DNA from: Rugalucina vietnamica
Taxonomy: Eukaryota; Mollusca; Bivalvia; Lucinida; Lucinidae
Direction of reading: 5' to 3'
DNA: 64,000 nucleotides
NCBI GenBank assembly: GCA_964017185.1
Contig: OZ024872.1
Location: forward strand, 41,174,188-41,238,187
Positions 42,777 to 55,600 of the stretch are shown here, piece after piece; the stretch's first letter is position 1; every line of letters starts with the position of its first letter. A model generated the notes under the pieces. The model made no database searches. It was given only the letters and a program-made list of their open reading frames with translations, and was not told the DNA's origin. A program made the translations under genes and the position numbers.

Positions 42777-43615
42777 GCCATCGTTGTTTCATTAGCAAAT
42801 CAACTGATTGTCAGACATTTTGTTTAATTAGGACGTGACAAGAATATTAATGAAATAATGACTTCTAGATCTAGATACGGTGGCCCTATATATTTCAATC
42901 ACTTACTAGTAGTACATTATGTTCGGACTGTCAAATGCACTTGTCCTTTCCAACTTCCTGGTTCCGTAAAACAAACACCATGGTTGAACGTGAGCTTATA
43001 ACCTTTTAAGCATTTGACCATTGTTCTTAGTTTCCCCCAGTATTATGTGGTTTCAATTTCATCGCCATCATTGTTTACAACTGTTTATTGAAATCGCTGT
43101 TTAATCGAACGTCACGATAATGGTTTGCATCGTCAATAATGAATATTTGGTTCTCAGCAGGATATATTACTCTTTATGCAATTCCCTACGCATGGTCCTC
43201 GGTCTAAGGCCTCCAGTGTAATAAAACGAGTCTTGATATCCACGTTTTTCATTTCATGCATTAAACGTTATCTAAAGCATTCCAAATGTAAAAACATGTT
43301 CATTCACTTTGGCCACTATAGTTCTTATACATACAATAGTCGAATATTCCGTCATATCGCATCTTCGATCGCTTATTGGCAAATGCATTCCAAGAAAAGA
43401 CCACAAACTGCTTCTATTTCTGACATTAATTGGTTATCGTAATCAATATTATCCAAGAGAGTCTGTCACGGAATGTGTCTCATATAAACAACGTAGGATC
43501 ACGTCAAAATAGCATTAGGCTCTACTCTTAAGTGATTTATTGTGAATTGCATGATCGTACCAATGAAAATACTGAGAAACAGAATCGACATTATCCCTGC
43601 ATTCCTTTCAAAAAG
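42777..43615 (-). repeat. CNRIP1-like upstream module (copy 3)
   Basis: Begins exactly at AGCCATCGTTGTTTC, the complement of the start-codon region, with no first exon attached. It keeps the TATA-like CCCTATATATTTCAATC and the distal CTTATTGGCAAATGCATTCC. Confidence 0.75.
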
Positions 43616-44066
43616 ACACCACTTTGTTATAAAGAAATAAAAATCATATGCTTTCTGCTTTGTTTTTGCGCAATTATTCGTCACTGAAAAGCAAAAATCA
43701 GACATAGTTTGATTAATTTATTTCACGTTTTTCGGTGATTTACAGCTACTTGTGCGAACCATTATATGTGATCTGCATATGAAAATCTCATCATTTTGGT
43801 GCAAAAATGTTAAAAATCGGCCCATCCATTCGAATATAGCAAAAATGTGAAGCTTTTAAGGGGCGTCCAAATGCCGTAAAAACGCCAAAACATGCCTCAT
43901 TCGTGACGTTATAAACATGACGTCATCAACGCAACATACAAACTAAAAACATAAACGATTTCTCGTAAGATTGACGAATACGCTGATATATTTTTTTACT
44001 CTCTAACCAAGAGGATTTGTAATCTTCCACCTTGAATTTTAATCACAAGACGCTTAAATCACTTAC

Positions 44067-44233
44067 AGCAATTGCACTGTTGGACGAAACGTCACACTAA
44101 CGTTGTAAAATGTATTGACGTTCAGTTTCACTGTATTAGTATGATCAAATCTCTGACCGTCTATCTTATGTGACACAGGTTCGCTTGTATCTTTTCTCTG
44201 TATTTCTAAAACTAATTTGAAATTATTAGCCAT
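44067..44233 (-). CDS. Orphan or alternative CNRIP1-like first exon
   Basis: A fully intact 167-base first exon with the same length, start context and GTAAGT donor as those of genes 1 and 2. It encodes MANNFKL... with DGQRFDHTNTVKLNVN. No exon 2 or 3 lies between it and gene 2, 2.6 kb downstream. Its phase fits gene 2 exon 2 (40,787-40,934), so it could act as an alternative first exon and promoter for gene 2. It may instead be left from a partial duplication. The intact frame and donor suggest selection or recent origin. Confidence 0.6.
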
Positions 44234-45362
44234 CGTTGTTTCATTAGCAAATCAACCGATTGTTAGACATTAGGACGTGATAAGAATATCAATGCAATAA
44301 CGACTTTTAGATCTAGATACAGTGACCCTATATATATTTCAATTAGATACTGTAACGATCAGCCGAGCCAAGCCACAGCAAACTCCGTCGGTGGAAAAGC
44401 ATGCTCATCCACCAAGGGTGGTTTACTGCGCTATATACTCAACACTTACTCGATTCACAAAGTTTCGAGTTTGAAATTTGCATATTACAAGCACTCAATA
44501 TGCCGCAAATACGTTGCACCAACGTATTTTTCCAAGGGAGGCTATGCCGTCAAAATACATGTAGCACATCAGAATCCTTCGAAACTTTCACATGAACTTT
44601 TCCTTTCTTCCTGTTTCCGTAAAACGATCACGAGCCCTTAACCTTTTAAGCATTCATTGACTATTGCTCTTAATTTGCCAGTATTATGTGGCTTCAGTTT
44701 TATCGCCATCATTGTTTACAACCTTCTATTGAAATCGCTGTTAAATCCAACGACACAATAATTCTTTACATAGTCAGTAAAACACCCCCGCCTGGCATAT
44801 TTTAATCAAAGATATATGGTTCGCAACAGGAACATTACTGTATAAATTTTATACGATTCCCTACGCATGGTCTAAACAAACGAAGGTAAAAGCAGACGGT
44901 GATCAGGAAAATGTGAATACAGAAATAGATTCCCACTCCAAAAACCGAGGTGGGAAAAAACTTGATATATATGTTTTCACATTATGCATAAAACGTTATA
45001 TCTAAAGCATTCCAAATGGAAAAAAAAACATGTTCATTCACTTTGGCCACATGTAGTTCTTATACATACAATAGTCGAATATTCCGTCATATCGCATCTT
45101 CGATCGCTTATTGGCAAATGCATTCCAAGAAAAGACCGCAAACTGCTTCTATTTCTGACATTAATTGGTTATCGTAATCAATATTATCCAAGAGAGTCTG
45201 TCACGGAATGTGTCTCATATAAACAACGCAGGTTCACGTCAAAATAGCATTAGGCTGTAACACTCTTAAGTGATTTATTATGAATTGCACGGTCGTACCA
45301 ATGAAAGTACTGAGAAACAAATCGACATTAGTGCTGCATAAGTATTCACTGTCGAAACAATT
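44234..45362 (-). repeat. CNRIP1-like upstream module (copy 4)
   Basis: Runs from the ATG of the orphan first exon, with an unrelated insertion at about 44,350-44,590. It is interrupted at 45,363 by a family B MITE and resumes at 45,600-45,800. A fifth, partial copy follows at 45,900-46,410. Confidence 0.7.
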
Positions 45363-45599
45363 TGAGCCGCATCGTGAGAAAACGGGATTATTGCCTATGC
45401 GAAAACAAAGGCGCAGATCAGCTTCGCAGTAACTGCGAAGCTGATCAGCGCCTTTTTTTTCGCTACTCGGATAGTACAATTCCTCTTCTACTTAAATCCG
45501 AAATTTCAAGCTTCTAGCTCTTTTCTGAGCTTGTACAGGCCGGTTTGTGTCGGACCTGGTCGGAAACCCTGAAGACCGGTTTTCTCGCGTCGCGGCTCA
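45363..45599. mobile_element. MITE, family B (copy 4)
   Basis: Ends TGAGCCGCATCGTGAGAAAA and CTCGCGTCGCGGCTCA. The central hairpin GATCAGCTTCGCAGT-AACT-GCGAAGCTGATC is perfect in its arms. It splits an upstream module whose sequence continues on both sides (CGAAACAATTT | TTATACAGTGATGAT), so the insertion is younger than the module duplication. Confidence 0.85.
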
Positions 45600-45899
45600 T
45601 TTTATACAGTGATGATGATGAGAGAGATTAAAGTCCAAAAATCAGTATATCCCTTTAAAGCTTGTGTATAAAAAGTGGGGACCGAACGTGCATTTGCATA
45701 GGCCCGTTACGTATATTAAGTAATGTAACATGAATGCAGATTGATACGACAGTTTTGCCTATAGCAATACATGTGACAGAAGTGACATGATCTGTATTGC
45801 AAAGTATGCGAAAAAAATACATACAGTATCACGCTAACAAGGCAAATAAAATGACGTTTCAATGATTGTTTTCAGCAATGTTTATCGAATTACACGTAC

Positions 45900-46410
45900 T
45901 TCCCATTATTCTTAATAATGAATATATGGTTCTCAACAGGATATAAACTTTATTTTGATTCCCTACGCCTGGTCCCCATTATAAGGCCCCCGGTGAATAA
46001 ACGAGTCTTATGTCTATGTTTTTATCTCGTGCATCAAACGTTATTTAAGCATTCAAATGTAAAAATATGTTCATTCACTTTTGGCAAACGAATAGTCGAA
46101 TATTCCGTCATATCGTATCTTCGATCGCTTATTGGCAAATGCATTCCAAGAGAGACCACAAACTGCATCTATTTCTGACATTGATTGGTTATCATGGTTA
46201 TCGTAATCACTATTATCCAAGAGAGTCTGTCACGGAATGTGTTTCATATAAACAACTTATCCAGTAATGTAGGATCACGTCAAAATAGCATTAGGCTCTA
46301 ACACTCTTAAGTGATTTATTATGAATTGCATGGTCGTACCAATGAAAATACTGAGAAAAAAAATCGACATTAGCGCTGCAGATGCATTCACTGTCGAAAC
46401 GGAAGAAGTC
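45900..46410 (-). repeat. CNRIP1-like upstream module (copy 5, partial)
   Basis: Begins within the module (GAATATATGGTTCTCAACAGG) and lacks the proximal promoter and first exon. Outer landmarks are kept. Confidence 0.7.
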
Positions 46411-46689
46411 ACACTTGATTTGGACAACTAGCTGATTTTGACTATGGCAGTGATAAATGCCGGTACTAAGGTATGACAATTTCATAACATTCCAGGACAA
46501 TTTCATGATAAATGGCAAATTTTGAAAATATTCCAGTTTTCAGGACAAAAACCTACGTCAAGGACTTATCAAAGTCTATGCATGAGAACTAACCTTGGTG
46601 CCATTAAACGACTTTGCAACATTTTTTTTCCAAACTTTATTTATTTTACTTCAATTACACAGAAAGCTAATTGAACTTATATACGCGTT

Positions 46690-46865
46690 CTTGAAGGCGC
46701 GGATGTTGGCGGTTGGTGGTCAAACGTGGTGGAGGCAACCGGAGAACCCGGGGAAAACCGCTAAACATGGATGGGCGACCACTACCCTGTCACATGCCTC
46801 GACCCGGATTAGAACCCGGATTGCAGAGGTGACAAGCAAGTGCGTTATCCACTACGCTTTTTTAA
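46690..46865 (-). mobile_element. tRNA-derived SINE with conserved tail
   Basis: On the minus strand GTAGTGGATAACGCACTTGC is the A box and CCGGGTTCTAATCCGGGTC the B box. The tail GCGGTTTTCCCCGGGTTCTC resembles the tail at 8,205-8,260. Confidence 0.65.
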
Positions 46866-46909
46866 CTAAATGATGTCCAGTGATTCGCATTCGCATGCAT
46901 TGCAACCGT

Positions 46910-47820
46910 GGTTGACAACTGTAGGTCTGGTCACGATCATCCCAATGTCACGAGTCATACGAATTTCCCAAAAGCAAGATCATAAGACTTTGGGTTCTGG
47001 CGATTTTTTTTAAATATTTATTAAATATAATGGCGGCCACCTTGGTCAGCTTACCTAAACCTTTTTATATGGATACCTGGGTGTAACTAATCACAAATGA
47101 TTTGAAATGGAATACTCATATTTCCAATGTTTGTACAAAGGCTAACAGAACTCTCGGATTCTTGAGGAGAAATTTGTATTCTTGTCCCCCAGATGAAAGA
47201 AGCAGCTTATAAAGGACTGGTGCGACCGGTCTTGGAATATGGAAGCTCAGTTTGGGACCCTCACACTCATGGCCTCCAGGAAGAACTGGAAAAGGTCAAG
47301 GTTTACTGGAAATTATGTTTTTGAAACTGGGAGCATGACTAGTATTTTAGGTCAACTGAAATGGGAATCTCTTAAGAAAAGGAGGAAGGATAGCAGACAT
47401 ACTCGTATTGCTATACAAAAGTCTAAAGCCAGAATACCTACAAATGACCTTATCCCGAAGAATAGGCGTTGTAGAAATCAACACTCTTTGGCTTTTCAGA
47501 TACCTTCAGCTAGCAAAGAAGCGTACAATAGTTTCTTTCCACAGACTATCAGGGACTGGAATGACCTCCCTGATTCTCTTATCTCCTCTGCTGAAATGTC
47601 TGATGACTGTGTGTCCAGGTTCGCATCTCTTGTGAGAGCCAGGGACTAATTTATTTCCCTCCTGGCGCACCCCCTGGTGAGGTATTGTCAATTTGGCGTG
47701 TCACCAGTAAACCATTCAGATTCAGATGGAATTTCCCCAAACTTCTCAGGGGCTTGGCTTTGGTTGTCCAAGCTGTTTCAATAAAGATCTTTTAAAATGG
47801 TGAACAGACGGATTTAACTT
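46910..47820 (+). mobile_element. Family C unit split by a non-LTR fragment
   Basis: 46,910-47,085 (with ATGGCGGCCACCTTGGTCAG) and 47,728-47,820 (GGCTTGGCTTTGGTTGTCCA) are parts of one decayed family C unit. The non-LTR fragment 47,090-47,720 lies between them. Confidence 0.5.
47090..47720 (+). mobile_element. 5'-truncated non-LTR retrotransposon, second copy
   Basis: Same family and the same truncation point as 16,273-16,928: both begin near TCACAAATGATTTGAAATGG and end near ACCAGTAAACCATTCAGATT. Recognisable pieces are LRRNLYSCP, VRPVLEYGSSVWDPH, FTGNYVFETGSM and FFPQTIRDWNDLPDSL, in more than one frame with deletions. It is non-functional. Confidence 0.8.
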
Positions 47821-48636
47821 TTTGATATCTGCTGAAAACACAATGGACACCTAATATTTGATTGTTTTATATATTAACTAGTACCATTAACTACTAGATT
47901 TGAGGTTTACATGTTGTTAACGATTTGTTTTTGTATGAATAGTCAAGAACACTACATGCTGGAGCAGCATCTGACAGCCATCATCAAGAAACAAGCAACG
48001 ATTTGTCAGCAACTCTGATGGGTCGTTAATGTCTTACATGAATGGTACAAATCTTGGATATATCATTATTTAAAAAAAAAAAAAAGTATGGTGTATCATT
48101 TTTATAGTTCATCAAGGACTAGTATGTGTAGGGACCAAACACGATTCCATTCATTAACATTCGCTTGGTCCCGAGGTTTTCAACACTCCCCGGGGGACCT
48201 AGCGAATGTAAATGGATGACAAAATCATTTTTGATCGATTCAACACAAACATAAGAAATAATGGAGCACTAAATTTTACAGCCTCATCAGATTTTCATAC
48301 TATAAAATTTCATTTTTAAGCTTGTTCGGGCGGACTTCAGTAACTCATTATTAGCACGTGTTTTGCGTGGCGCCCATAACGAGCATAAATAAAAGCCATG
48401 TATACACGAGAATTGCTATATACATGGCTTTTTTAGCATTAATATATTGGCTATTACTATCGCGTGAAATGGGTATTTATGCAATAATGAGGATTAAAAT
48501 ACAAGTGAAACAAGAAATCAGTATATAAAAATAGTTTATTGCATAAAATATGGTCAATATAATGATAAATACTAGCTCACAATATCCACTTTGGAATTTA
48601 CCTACTTGGTATTAAATGGTTTCTAACATCACAATT

Positions 48637-48872
48637 TGAGCCACCTCATGGGAAAACAAACAATCTGCATATGCGAAACCAAAGGCGCAGATCAGCTTCG
48701 CAGTAACTGCGAAGCTGATCAGCGCCTTTGTTTTCGCTACTCGGATAGTCAGATTCCTCCTCTACATATAGCCAAAGTTTCATGATTCTAGCTTTCCTCT
48801 GTGACTGTACAGGTCGGTTTGTGTCGAACCTGTTCGGAAACCACATTGTTGGTTTTCCCACAAGGTGGCTCA
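48637..48872. mobile_element. MITE, family B (copy 5)
   Basis: Ends TGAGCCACCTCATGGGAAAA and TTTTCCCACAAGGTGGCTCA are complementary over nearly their whole length. Confidence 0.85.
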
Positions 48873-48924
48873 TTTGTACATTTATCTTCTCAGTTAAGCC
48901 TTGCAATCTGCTGTTTCTAGGAAG

Positions 48925-49159
48925 TGAGCTGCAACATGAGAAAACCAACAATTTGGTTTCCGAACAGGTCTGATACAAACCGGCCTGCACAGTCACAGAT
49001 GCAGGTTAGAAGCTTGAAATTATGTTTTTAGAAAGTAGAGGTATTGATCTATCCCTGTAGAGAAACGAAGGGGCTGATCAGCTTCGCAGTTACCGCTAAG
49101 CTGATCTGTGTTTTTGTTTTCGCATATGCAAAATGCTGGATTTCTCATGATGCAGCTCC
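48925..49159. mobile_element. MITE, family B (copy 6)
   Basis: Ends TGAGCTGCAACATGAGAAAA and TTTCTCATGATGCAGCTC. It lies 53 bases from copy 5. A decayed seventh copy is at about 49,988-50,195. Confidence 0.8.
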
Positions 49160-50631
49160 AGTTTTAATGTTTTGGTATGCTGTATCATAAAAGCTCTGTT
49201 CTCAGCTACCAACAAGCTTATTACCTACAAACTTTATTTCCTAAATAACTAGTAGTTAAACGATTCCAGTTTTTGTTAATTTGATGCTCCATCAACTTTA
49301 AGATTGCATTTTGGCAGAGCTTTTCGGAAAATCTAAAAACACTTTGTTACAGTTTGTAAAACAGTCAGGTGTATTATGTCTGCATGACTGGTCAAGTTTT
49401 GTCCCTATATTCAATCATTTTTATGCAGGATATTGTGCATTACGCAAGTTGTTCCTATCGGCTCTGTATATATCTATAAATACAAACACTCATATACACT
49501 AACATGTAAATTTCATCCATAATATATTCATTAACATTAACAACATACAAAATGCCCAAGCATAAGCTCAAATTATACAAAAGAACTAACAGCTATATAT
49601 AATCACATTCCTTTGTGACTTTGTGTCTCATGAAGGATTTTTAAAAAAAAAAAAAAAAGCCTTTACCTGACAAAAAAAAATGAAATCACTTGTGCACTGA
49701 GCATTATGGCTCATATCAGGCTATAATTTACCTAATCTGACTCTCCTTGCCAGACGCAATTCACAATTTATGACAGATAAGAGTCAAGACTAATCAAACT
49801 GGATAGATTCAAGCTAAAACCAGGTTGAGACATTACTTGGCACATAAGAGATTCATATAATTTAAGTTGGTTTGACTTGTACAAACTAGCAAAAATTTGC
49901 CACATTACTATTACATTTCTACAACTAAATTCCATAACTACTACTATTTTACTGTGACAACAATATTCTACATTTTGTGCTTTTGCTAGAGAAAACCAAC
50001 AATTTGGGTTGCCCACCAGGTCTGACACAAACCAGCCTGTAAAGTCCCAGAAGCAGAATAGCAGCTTGAAATTTTGGATTTAAGAAAAGAGGAATTGTAT
50101 TACCCAGGTACCAAAAACAAAGGCACTGATCAGCTTTGCAGTTATTGTGAAGCTGACCTGCTCCTTTGGTTTCGAATTTGCAAAATGTTGGTCAAAAAGA
50201 GCATCTGTCAATTAGTGGTGAAAGAAATCTGCACATAGTATCTGCCTCCAGTAGGCCAGCAGAGAAGCAGCGTGGCTATGAAAAGTTCCCCACATGACCT
50301 TACCTAACCATTGATGTAAACTGCTAAAACAGCCATAACAGTAGAGTTACAAAAGCTGCACACAGTATAGTGATCTAATCTATCCATTGTCCCAAAAGTA
50401 TTATTACTTAATGTTGCCAAAAAGTTACTCCAACAAATCACTGAATCATGAATATCTTGGGTCCCAGAAAACATTTATGAATGTAAATACAAATATGTGT
50501 ATTGTAGCAATTATAAGCACTTAAAACATTGTAAATTAAATATTCACTATACATTAACTCATATAATAAATTTCTTAAATATTCTATAGTAGTCAAATAA
50601 AACAACTCAATTCCCTAACAATTATAAAAGT

Positions 50632-50750
50632 GTCCATGAAAAGTATACCCCATTGAACCAATTTTATAATGTAAAACTGGGGTGACCGTGTTAAGGGGTA
50701 TACAATTTTTCTTATCATATATTTTGGGTACACGTTAGAAACGCCTTAGT
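50632..50750. mobile_element. Hairpin MITE, family A (copy 5, fragment)
   Basis: Only one end and half of the hairpin remain (TGTCCATGAAAAGTATACCC, then TTGGGTACACGTTAGAAACG). Confidence 0.6.
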
Positions 50751-50875
50751 AAGTTTGTAAATTAGTACCAAAGTTCAAGCTCTAGGCTATATGAAAGTGT
50801 TATTGCTATCTAGGTTCATTCTGAACCAATAACAAGCTTATATACAAATAGTTTATGTACAAAGACAATAACAAA

Positions 50876-51111
50876 TGAGCCACACCATGAGAAAAACAGA
50901 TTCTTGCATATGCGAAAACAAAGGTGCAGATCAGCTGTGCAGTTACTGCACAGCTGATCAGCACCTTTGTTTTCGCTACTCGGATAGTACAATTCCTCTT
51001 CTACCTATAGCCAAAATTTCAAGCCTCTAGCCTGCTTCTGTGACTGTACAGCCGATTTGTGTCGCACCTGGTCGGAAACCCCGAAGACCAGTTTTCTCGC
51101 GTTGCAGCTCA
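50876..51111. mobile_element. MITE, family B (copy 8)
   Basis: Ends TGAGCCACACCATGAGAAAA and TTTTCTCGCGTTGCAGCTCA. The central hairpin GATCAGCTGTGCAGT-TACT-GCACAGCTGATC shows compensatory changes relative to other copies. Confidence 0.8.
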
Positions 51112-51603
51112 AATAAGAACATATAGACGTATACAACAATTAAAGTAAGCCCTGTTTTGCAGGGGTGCATTAGATTTCTACAGATGTATGTCATTACAAA
51201 ACTATTTGTTTTCTATCTATAAAATCAGCAGTTGACTTGTGGAATGTACACTAGAAAATTTGAATCAAAAGAATAAAGTGCATATTTGAAAAAAAATATG
51301 ATCCACTTAAATGAATTATTACTAGATATGTTTCATGCTGGAAGTTATTTGAAAGACACTGTATTAAAGTACAATGCATTAATGATGATATGTATTCATA
51401 TTTTCTCATGTGGTCCCTAATGTATCCATCTTTGTGAATAAAAATGGGCTAATGGAAGCCACCTTTAATGCGGTGATGCATGGTATTCTGATTATAGTAC
51501 AATATTATGATACAAAAATTGTTTGCCTACTCTTTAAATTATGCAACAAAAACACATACAGCACAGCTTAACATCTTATATTACTCGTACATTTTACAAG
51601 CAT

Positions 51604-51609
51604 TTTATT
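51604..51609 (-). terminator. Candidate polyadenylation signal of spectrin gene
   Basis: AATAAA on the minus strand, about 1.0 kb beyond the stop codon. It is the first canonical hexamer I found downstream. Longer 3' UTRs are possible (another at about 48,535). Confidence 0.25.
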
Positions 51610-52004
51610 TTTAAATTATTGAATTCCAATGCTATTGTACATATACAGAGTAGGAACTATACTATGATATAAACATATCTCAATTTAATAATAGATATTT
51701 CTTTGACATCACAGGAATACTTATTTGCATAATTATGCATTTTTGTCATGGAAGTGATGGGTCTATTGGTCAGAACTTTGTAACAAAATTTAGAAGGCTA
51801 ACAACAAACACGTCAAAATTTGGACCCAGAAATTGTATATAAATTAAGTATCTGTACATGTACATACAAACATAATATGATAAATACAAGTCCAACATTA
51901 TAAGAAAACAGTTTGATTGCAAATGCAAAAAAAAAAAACAATTTTCCATAATGTGACTCCTAATTCTTGCTATATAATAGAGCTACTGGTATAAAGCTAC
52001 TATG

Positions 52005-52235
52005 TGAGCTGCAAGGCGAGAAAATCAGTCTTCTGTGTTTCTGAACCGGTCTCAAACTAGCCCGTGCATTCTCAGAGGAAAGCTAGAATCTTGAAATTTT
52101 GGATGTAAGAAGAGGAGGAATAGTACTATCCTTGTAGCGAAAACAAAGGTACTGATCAGCTTTGCAGTTACTGCAAACTGATCTGCGTCTTTGTTTTCGC
52201 ACAGGCAAAATCTTGTTTTCCCATGATGAGGCTCA
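52005..52235. mobile_element. MITE, family B (copy 9)
   Basis: Ends TGAGCTGCAAGGCGAGAAAA and TTTTCCCATGATGAGGCTCA. It lies in the probable 3' UTR or just beyond the spectrin gene. Confidence 0.75.
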
Positions 52236-52634
52236 TGTAATAAGCTGTCATACCTTGTTAAGATCGAAGCTATAAAATTTTCAATTCTCCCTTCTCAAAG
52301 AAAGCGAAATTCTGGAGTACATAGTACAAGTAATGAGAAGAAATGAAAATGACAAAGAATAAGTGAACAATATTCATGTTTCTCATGAAACTCATAAGGG
52401 TCATGTATGACACATTATATAATATCCCTATCAGCGGTAATGCTGTCACCTTTTTCATGAAAATTCATTCAATGTCCCTGAATCATGCTTCAGAAAGCAT
52501 AATAAGGCAATGAATTTGAACCTTCTTTATGCATATCAGAAAACCTATTGTATACAGGTTACTGCACAACTGACAAACTCTTGTTTCTCTTACACTGTTT
52601 TTTGTGTAATTCTGATTTATCAATTTATCCCATT

Positions 52635-55600
52635 TTAAGATTTTTCTTTCTTATGATGTTTCTTGCTGTCTTTGTGTTTTTCATGCTCATCATGCTCTTT
52701 TTCCTTCTTCTTGGACTTCAGGAAGCTAAACATGCTCTTGCGTTTCTTTTCTTTGTCATCATGATCCTCCACGCTACCGGGGGTACCCATGGGCTCAGAC
52801 ATGGGCCGCTGGGACGTCCTTGGCGAGGCTCTTGGTCTAGCCTGGTGTAAGAGAATAGGTACTGAGATAATGATATAATTTCATGAAGTAAGAAACTGAA
52901 GTCAAGACCTTAACTATGGTATCGCACATCACAAACATTTGAAGCATAAATAATTGGTTTCAACCCACAAAGGTCAAATGGAGATGGGACCTCAGTTTTA
53001 ATTCTTATCTCAAAAACAGGATTTTATGACATGATCATCTTAATTACCTAATACATGTACAAAAATTCTTTCAAGATCATAAACAGGCCTACATTAGGAA
53101 AACACGCCAATGTAATATAAGCAATCATTGATACTGTGAAAATTGAAATTTTTTCAGCTGAAAAATTTTGATAATTTTAATAGTTTTGGTCAGAATATTG
53201 ATTGTGGGTACATGTTAGAAACTGCCCCACCGAAACAAGTATCCACAATCTTTATTTTTGATCAAAGAATAAGAAAAATTGCATAACCCTGCATACCCCA
53301 AGAGTTTTACTACATAAAAGTGGCGCATATGGGGGAATATATTACATGGACAAGTTTTCCCCGATGTAAAAAACATAAAACTCACCCTAGGAGATTCATC
53401 AGCATCATGGTTCTGAGCTCTGCCATCTGTCATGTCAGAGTAGTCTAGCCTTGGTGATGGGCTAGGTCTTGATGGCATCCCTGCAACAAATAGATATACT
53501 TTGGTGATAAATGCAAGTGCCATAAAAGGATAAGAATATAAAAGAGTAAACAACAACCACTTTTTTAACATGATAAAAAGATATTTTTAAGACAAATTAT
53601 TCAAGTGCAACAAATATGCTATGGAGTATAAAATGGATTACACCACAACCACTTTTTCAAAACGATTCATTGTTGAAACAGGCTTACACACCTTCATTTT
53701 CAGCTTTAATGCCAGCCTCTCTGCCATTGGGTGACGTTGGGCTCTGTATTGTCCTCTCTTGGGGCTCGGACCTAGGACTGGGCACTGGGACAGCACCACC
53801 ATGTGGGGACACACTTCTGTCAGGACTTGAGGGCCGTGGGGACACCGCTGGGGACTCCATACCTGGTTGTTCTGTAAACAGATTCAGGTAATCAGTAATA
53901 AAACTTAATGAATACTTTAAGTCAAAATTTCTTGGTAATGAATGTAAACTAAGAAAACCTTTTAATTAATGTATGATATCTTTTTATGTACAATCCTAAT
54001 TGCATGACAATTTACCTACTTTTTCTCTCCATTTGGGAAATGTTAAGAAGATCTCGGGTTACCCTTACATTGCTTGACTTTCGATTTTGTCACATGTATT
54101 TTGTAAGTGTGATTTATCCTACTTTTCACAGGTTTTTCATGGTAAAACAATGAGAAGAGTATAATCTATGAAATTTGCAAAGAATTAAAATTTGGAAAAA
54201 AAATATGTGACTGTCAAAATGTAGCCTTAATGAATGAAAAAGAATTTGAAATATGATATTGAATAAATGAAAAATAAACAAAAACTCTTTAAGTAAATTA
54301 AAGTTAAAATGTGTAAATAATGACGTAATTCAAATTATTTTTCAAAATACATGTACTATCTACTGATCAAATTTAATATGATTGATTTCCCAATCATCAG
54401 TGACGTGTTATTCCAACCATTTGACACACAAAGCATTTCATCACCAAGATCTTAGAACCTCTCACCCACATTTCAAAAAAGAATTACCAACTCTCCCAAA
54501 ACATGATTAGTGAGTGTGTGCAAACTAAATATCAGAAAAATTGGTTTTAACTTTCATATGACAATTAAGCAGGCTACTGTTAATGTGATATTTAATGGTT
54601 TAGGTTTTTTTCTTCCCGTTTTTGTCTATTCTTTGTTCTGGCTTTTTGAATAAATCACATGAAGATCCATATTTTATTTTGGATTGATGCTCTATATCTT
54701 AGTCTACAATTTTTCACTGACATGTTCCAATAGAACATGGTCAGTACTACAGTCTACAGAGAGTTAATGTTTCTTGCCCAAGATCACAACACAGCCTTGG
54801 CATTACGAAAACTTGCCTATGCAATAATAAAAGCGCTGCAGGCATGCATGATACCCCGCCACGCAAATCTAATTTAGCAAAAATGTTTGTCAATAAATTC
54901 TCAAGATAAAGAGCAGAACAAAATTTTGTCATAAATGAAGGAGCATAACTCTGTATACATTGATAAAATTTACCCATCTTCAATCCCAAACCACTACTTC
55001 CTGATTTGAACTTTTATACAAAGTTTGAAGAAAATTGGTTGATAAATGCACAAAACAGAGGCAGGAAACGAAATTTTAATGTAAATCATGGGCCATAACT
55101 TTGTACTTATTTAACGAAATTCATTCATTTTCAATCTCAAACCACTCCTTCCATATGAACTCCTATACAAAGTTTGAAGAAAATCGGTCAATAAATGCTC
55201 AAGATAGAGTCCGGAAACAAAATTTTAACGTAAATCAGGGGCCATAACTCTGTACTTATTTGACAAAATTTACCCATCTTCAATCCCAAATCACTCATTC
55301 CTAGTATGAACTCCTATACAAAGTTTGAAGAAAATCGGTCAATAAATGCTCAAGATAGAGCCCGGAAACGAAACGCTGACGGACAGACAGACGGACGGAC
55401 AGAGGCAGGAAACGAAATTTTAATGTAAATCATGGGCCATAACTTTGTACTTATTTAACGAAATTCATTCATTTTCAATCTCAAACCACTCCTTCCATAT
55501 GAACTCCTATACAAAGTTTGAAGAAAATCGGTCAATAAATGCTCAAGATAGAGCCCGGAAACAAAATTTTAACGTAAATCAAGGGCCATAACTCTGTACT

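Noticed and set aside
43176..46267. Recurrent plus-strand frames with RIFRHIASS and IGKCIPRKDHKL
   Set aside because: They are translations of the duplicated upstream modules, in shifting frames and on the strand opposite to the CNRIP1-like genes.
53616..53891. Plus-strand frame across 53.6-53.9 kb
   Set aside because: It is the antisense shadow of a spectrin exon with agreeing splice sites and phase on the minus strand.
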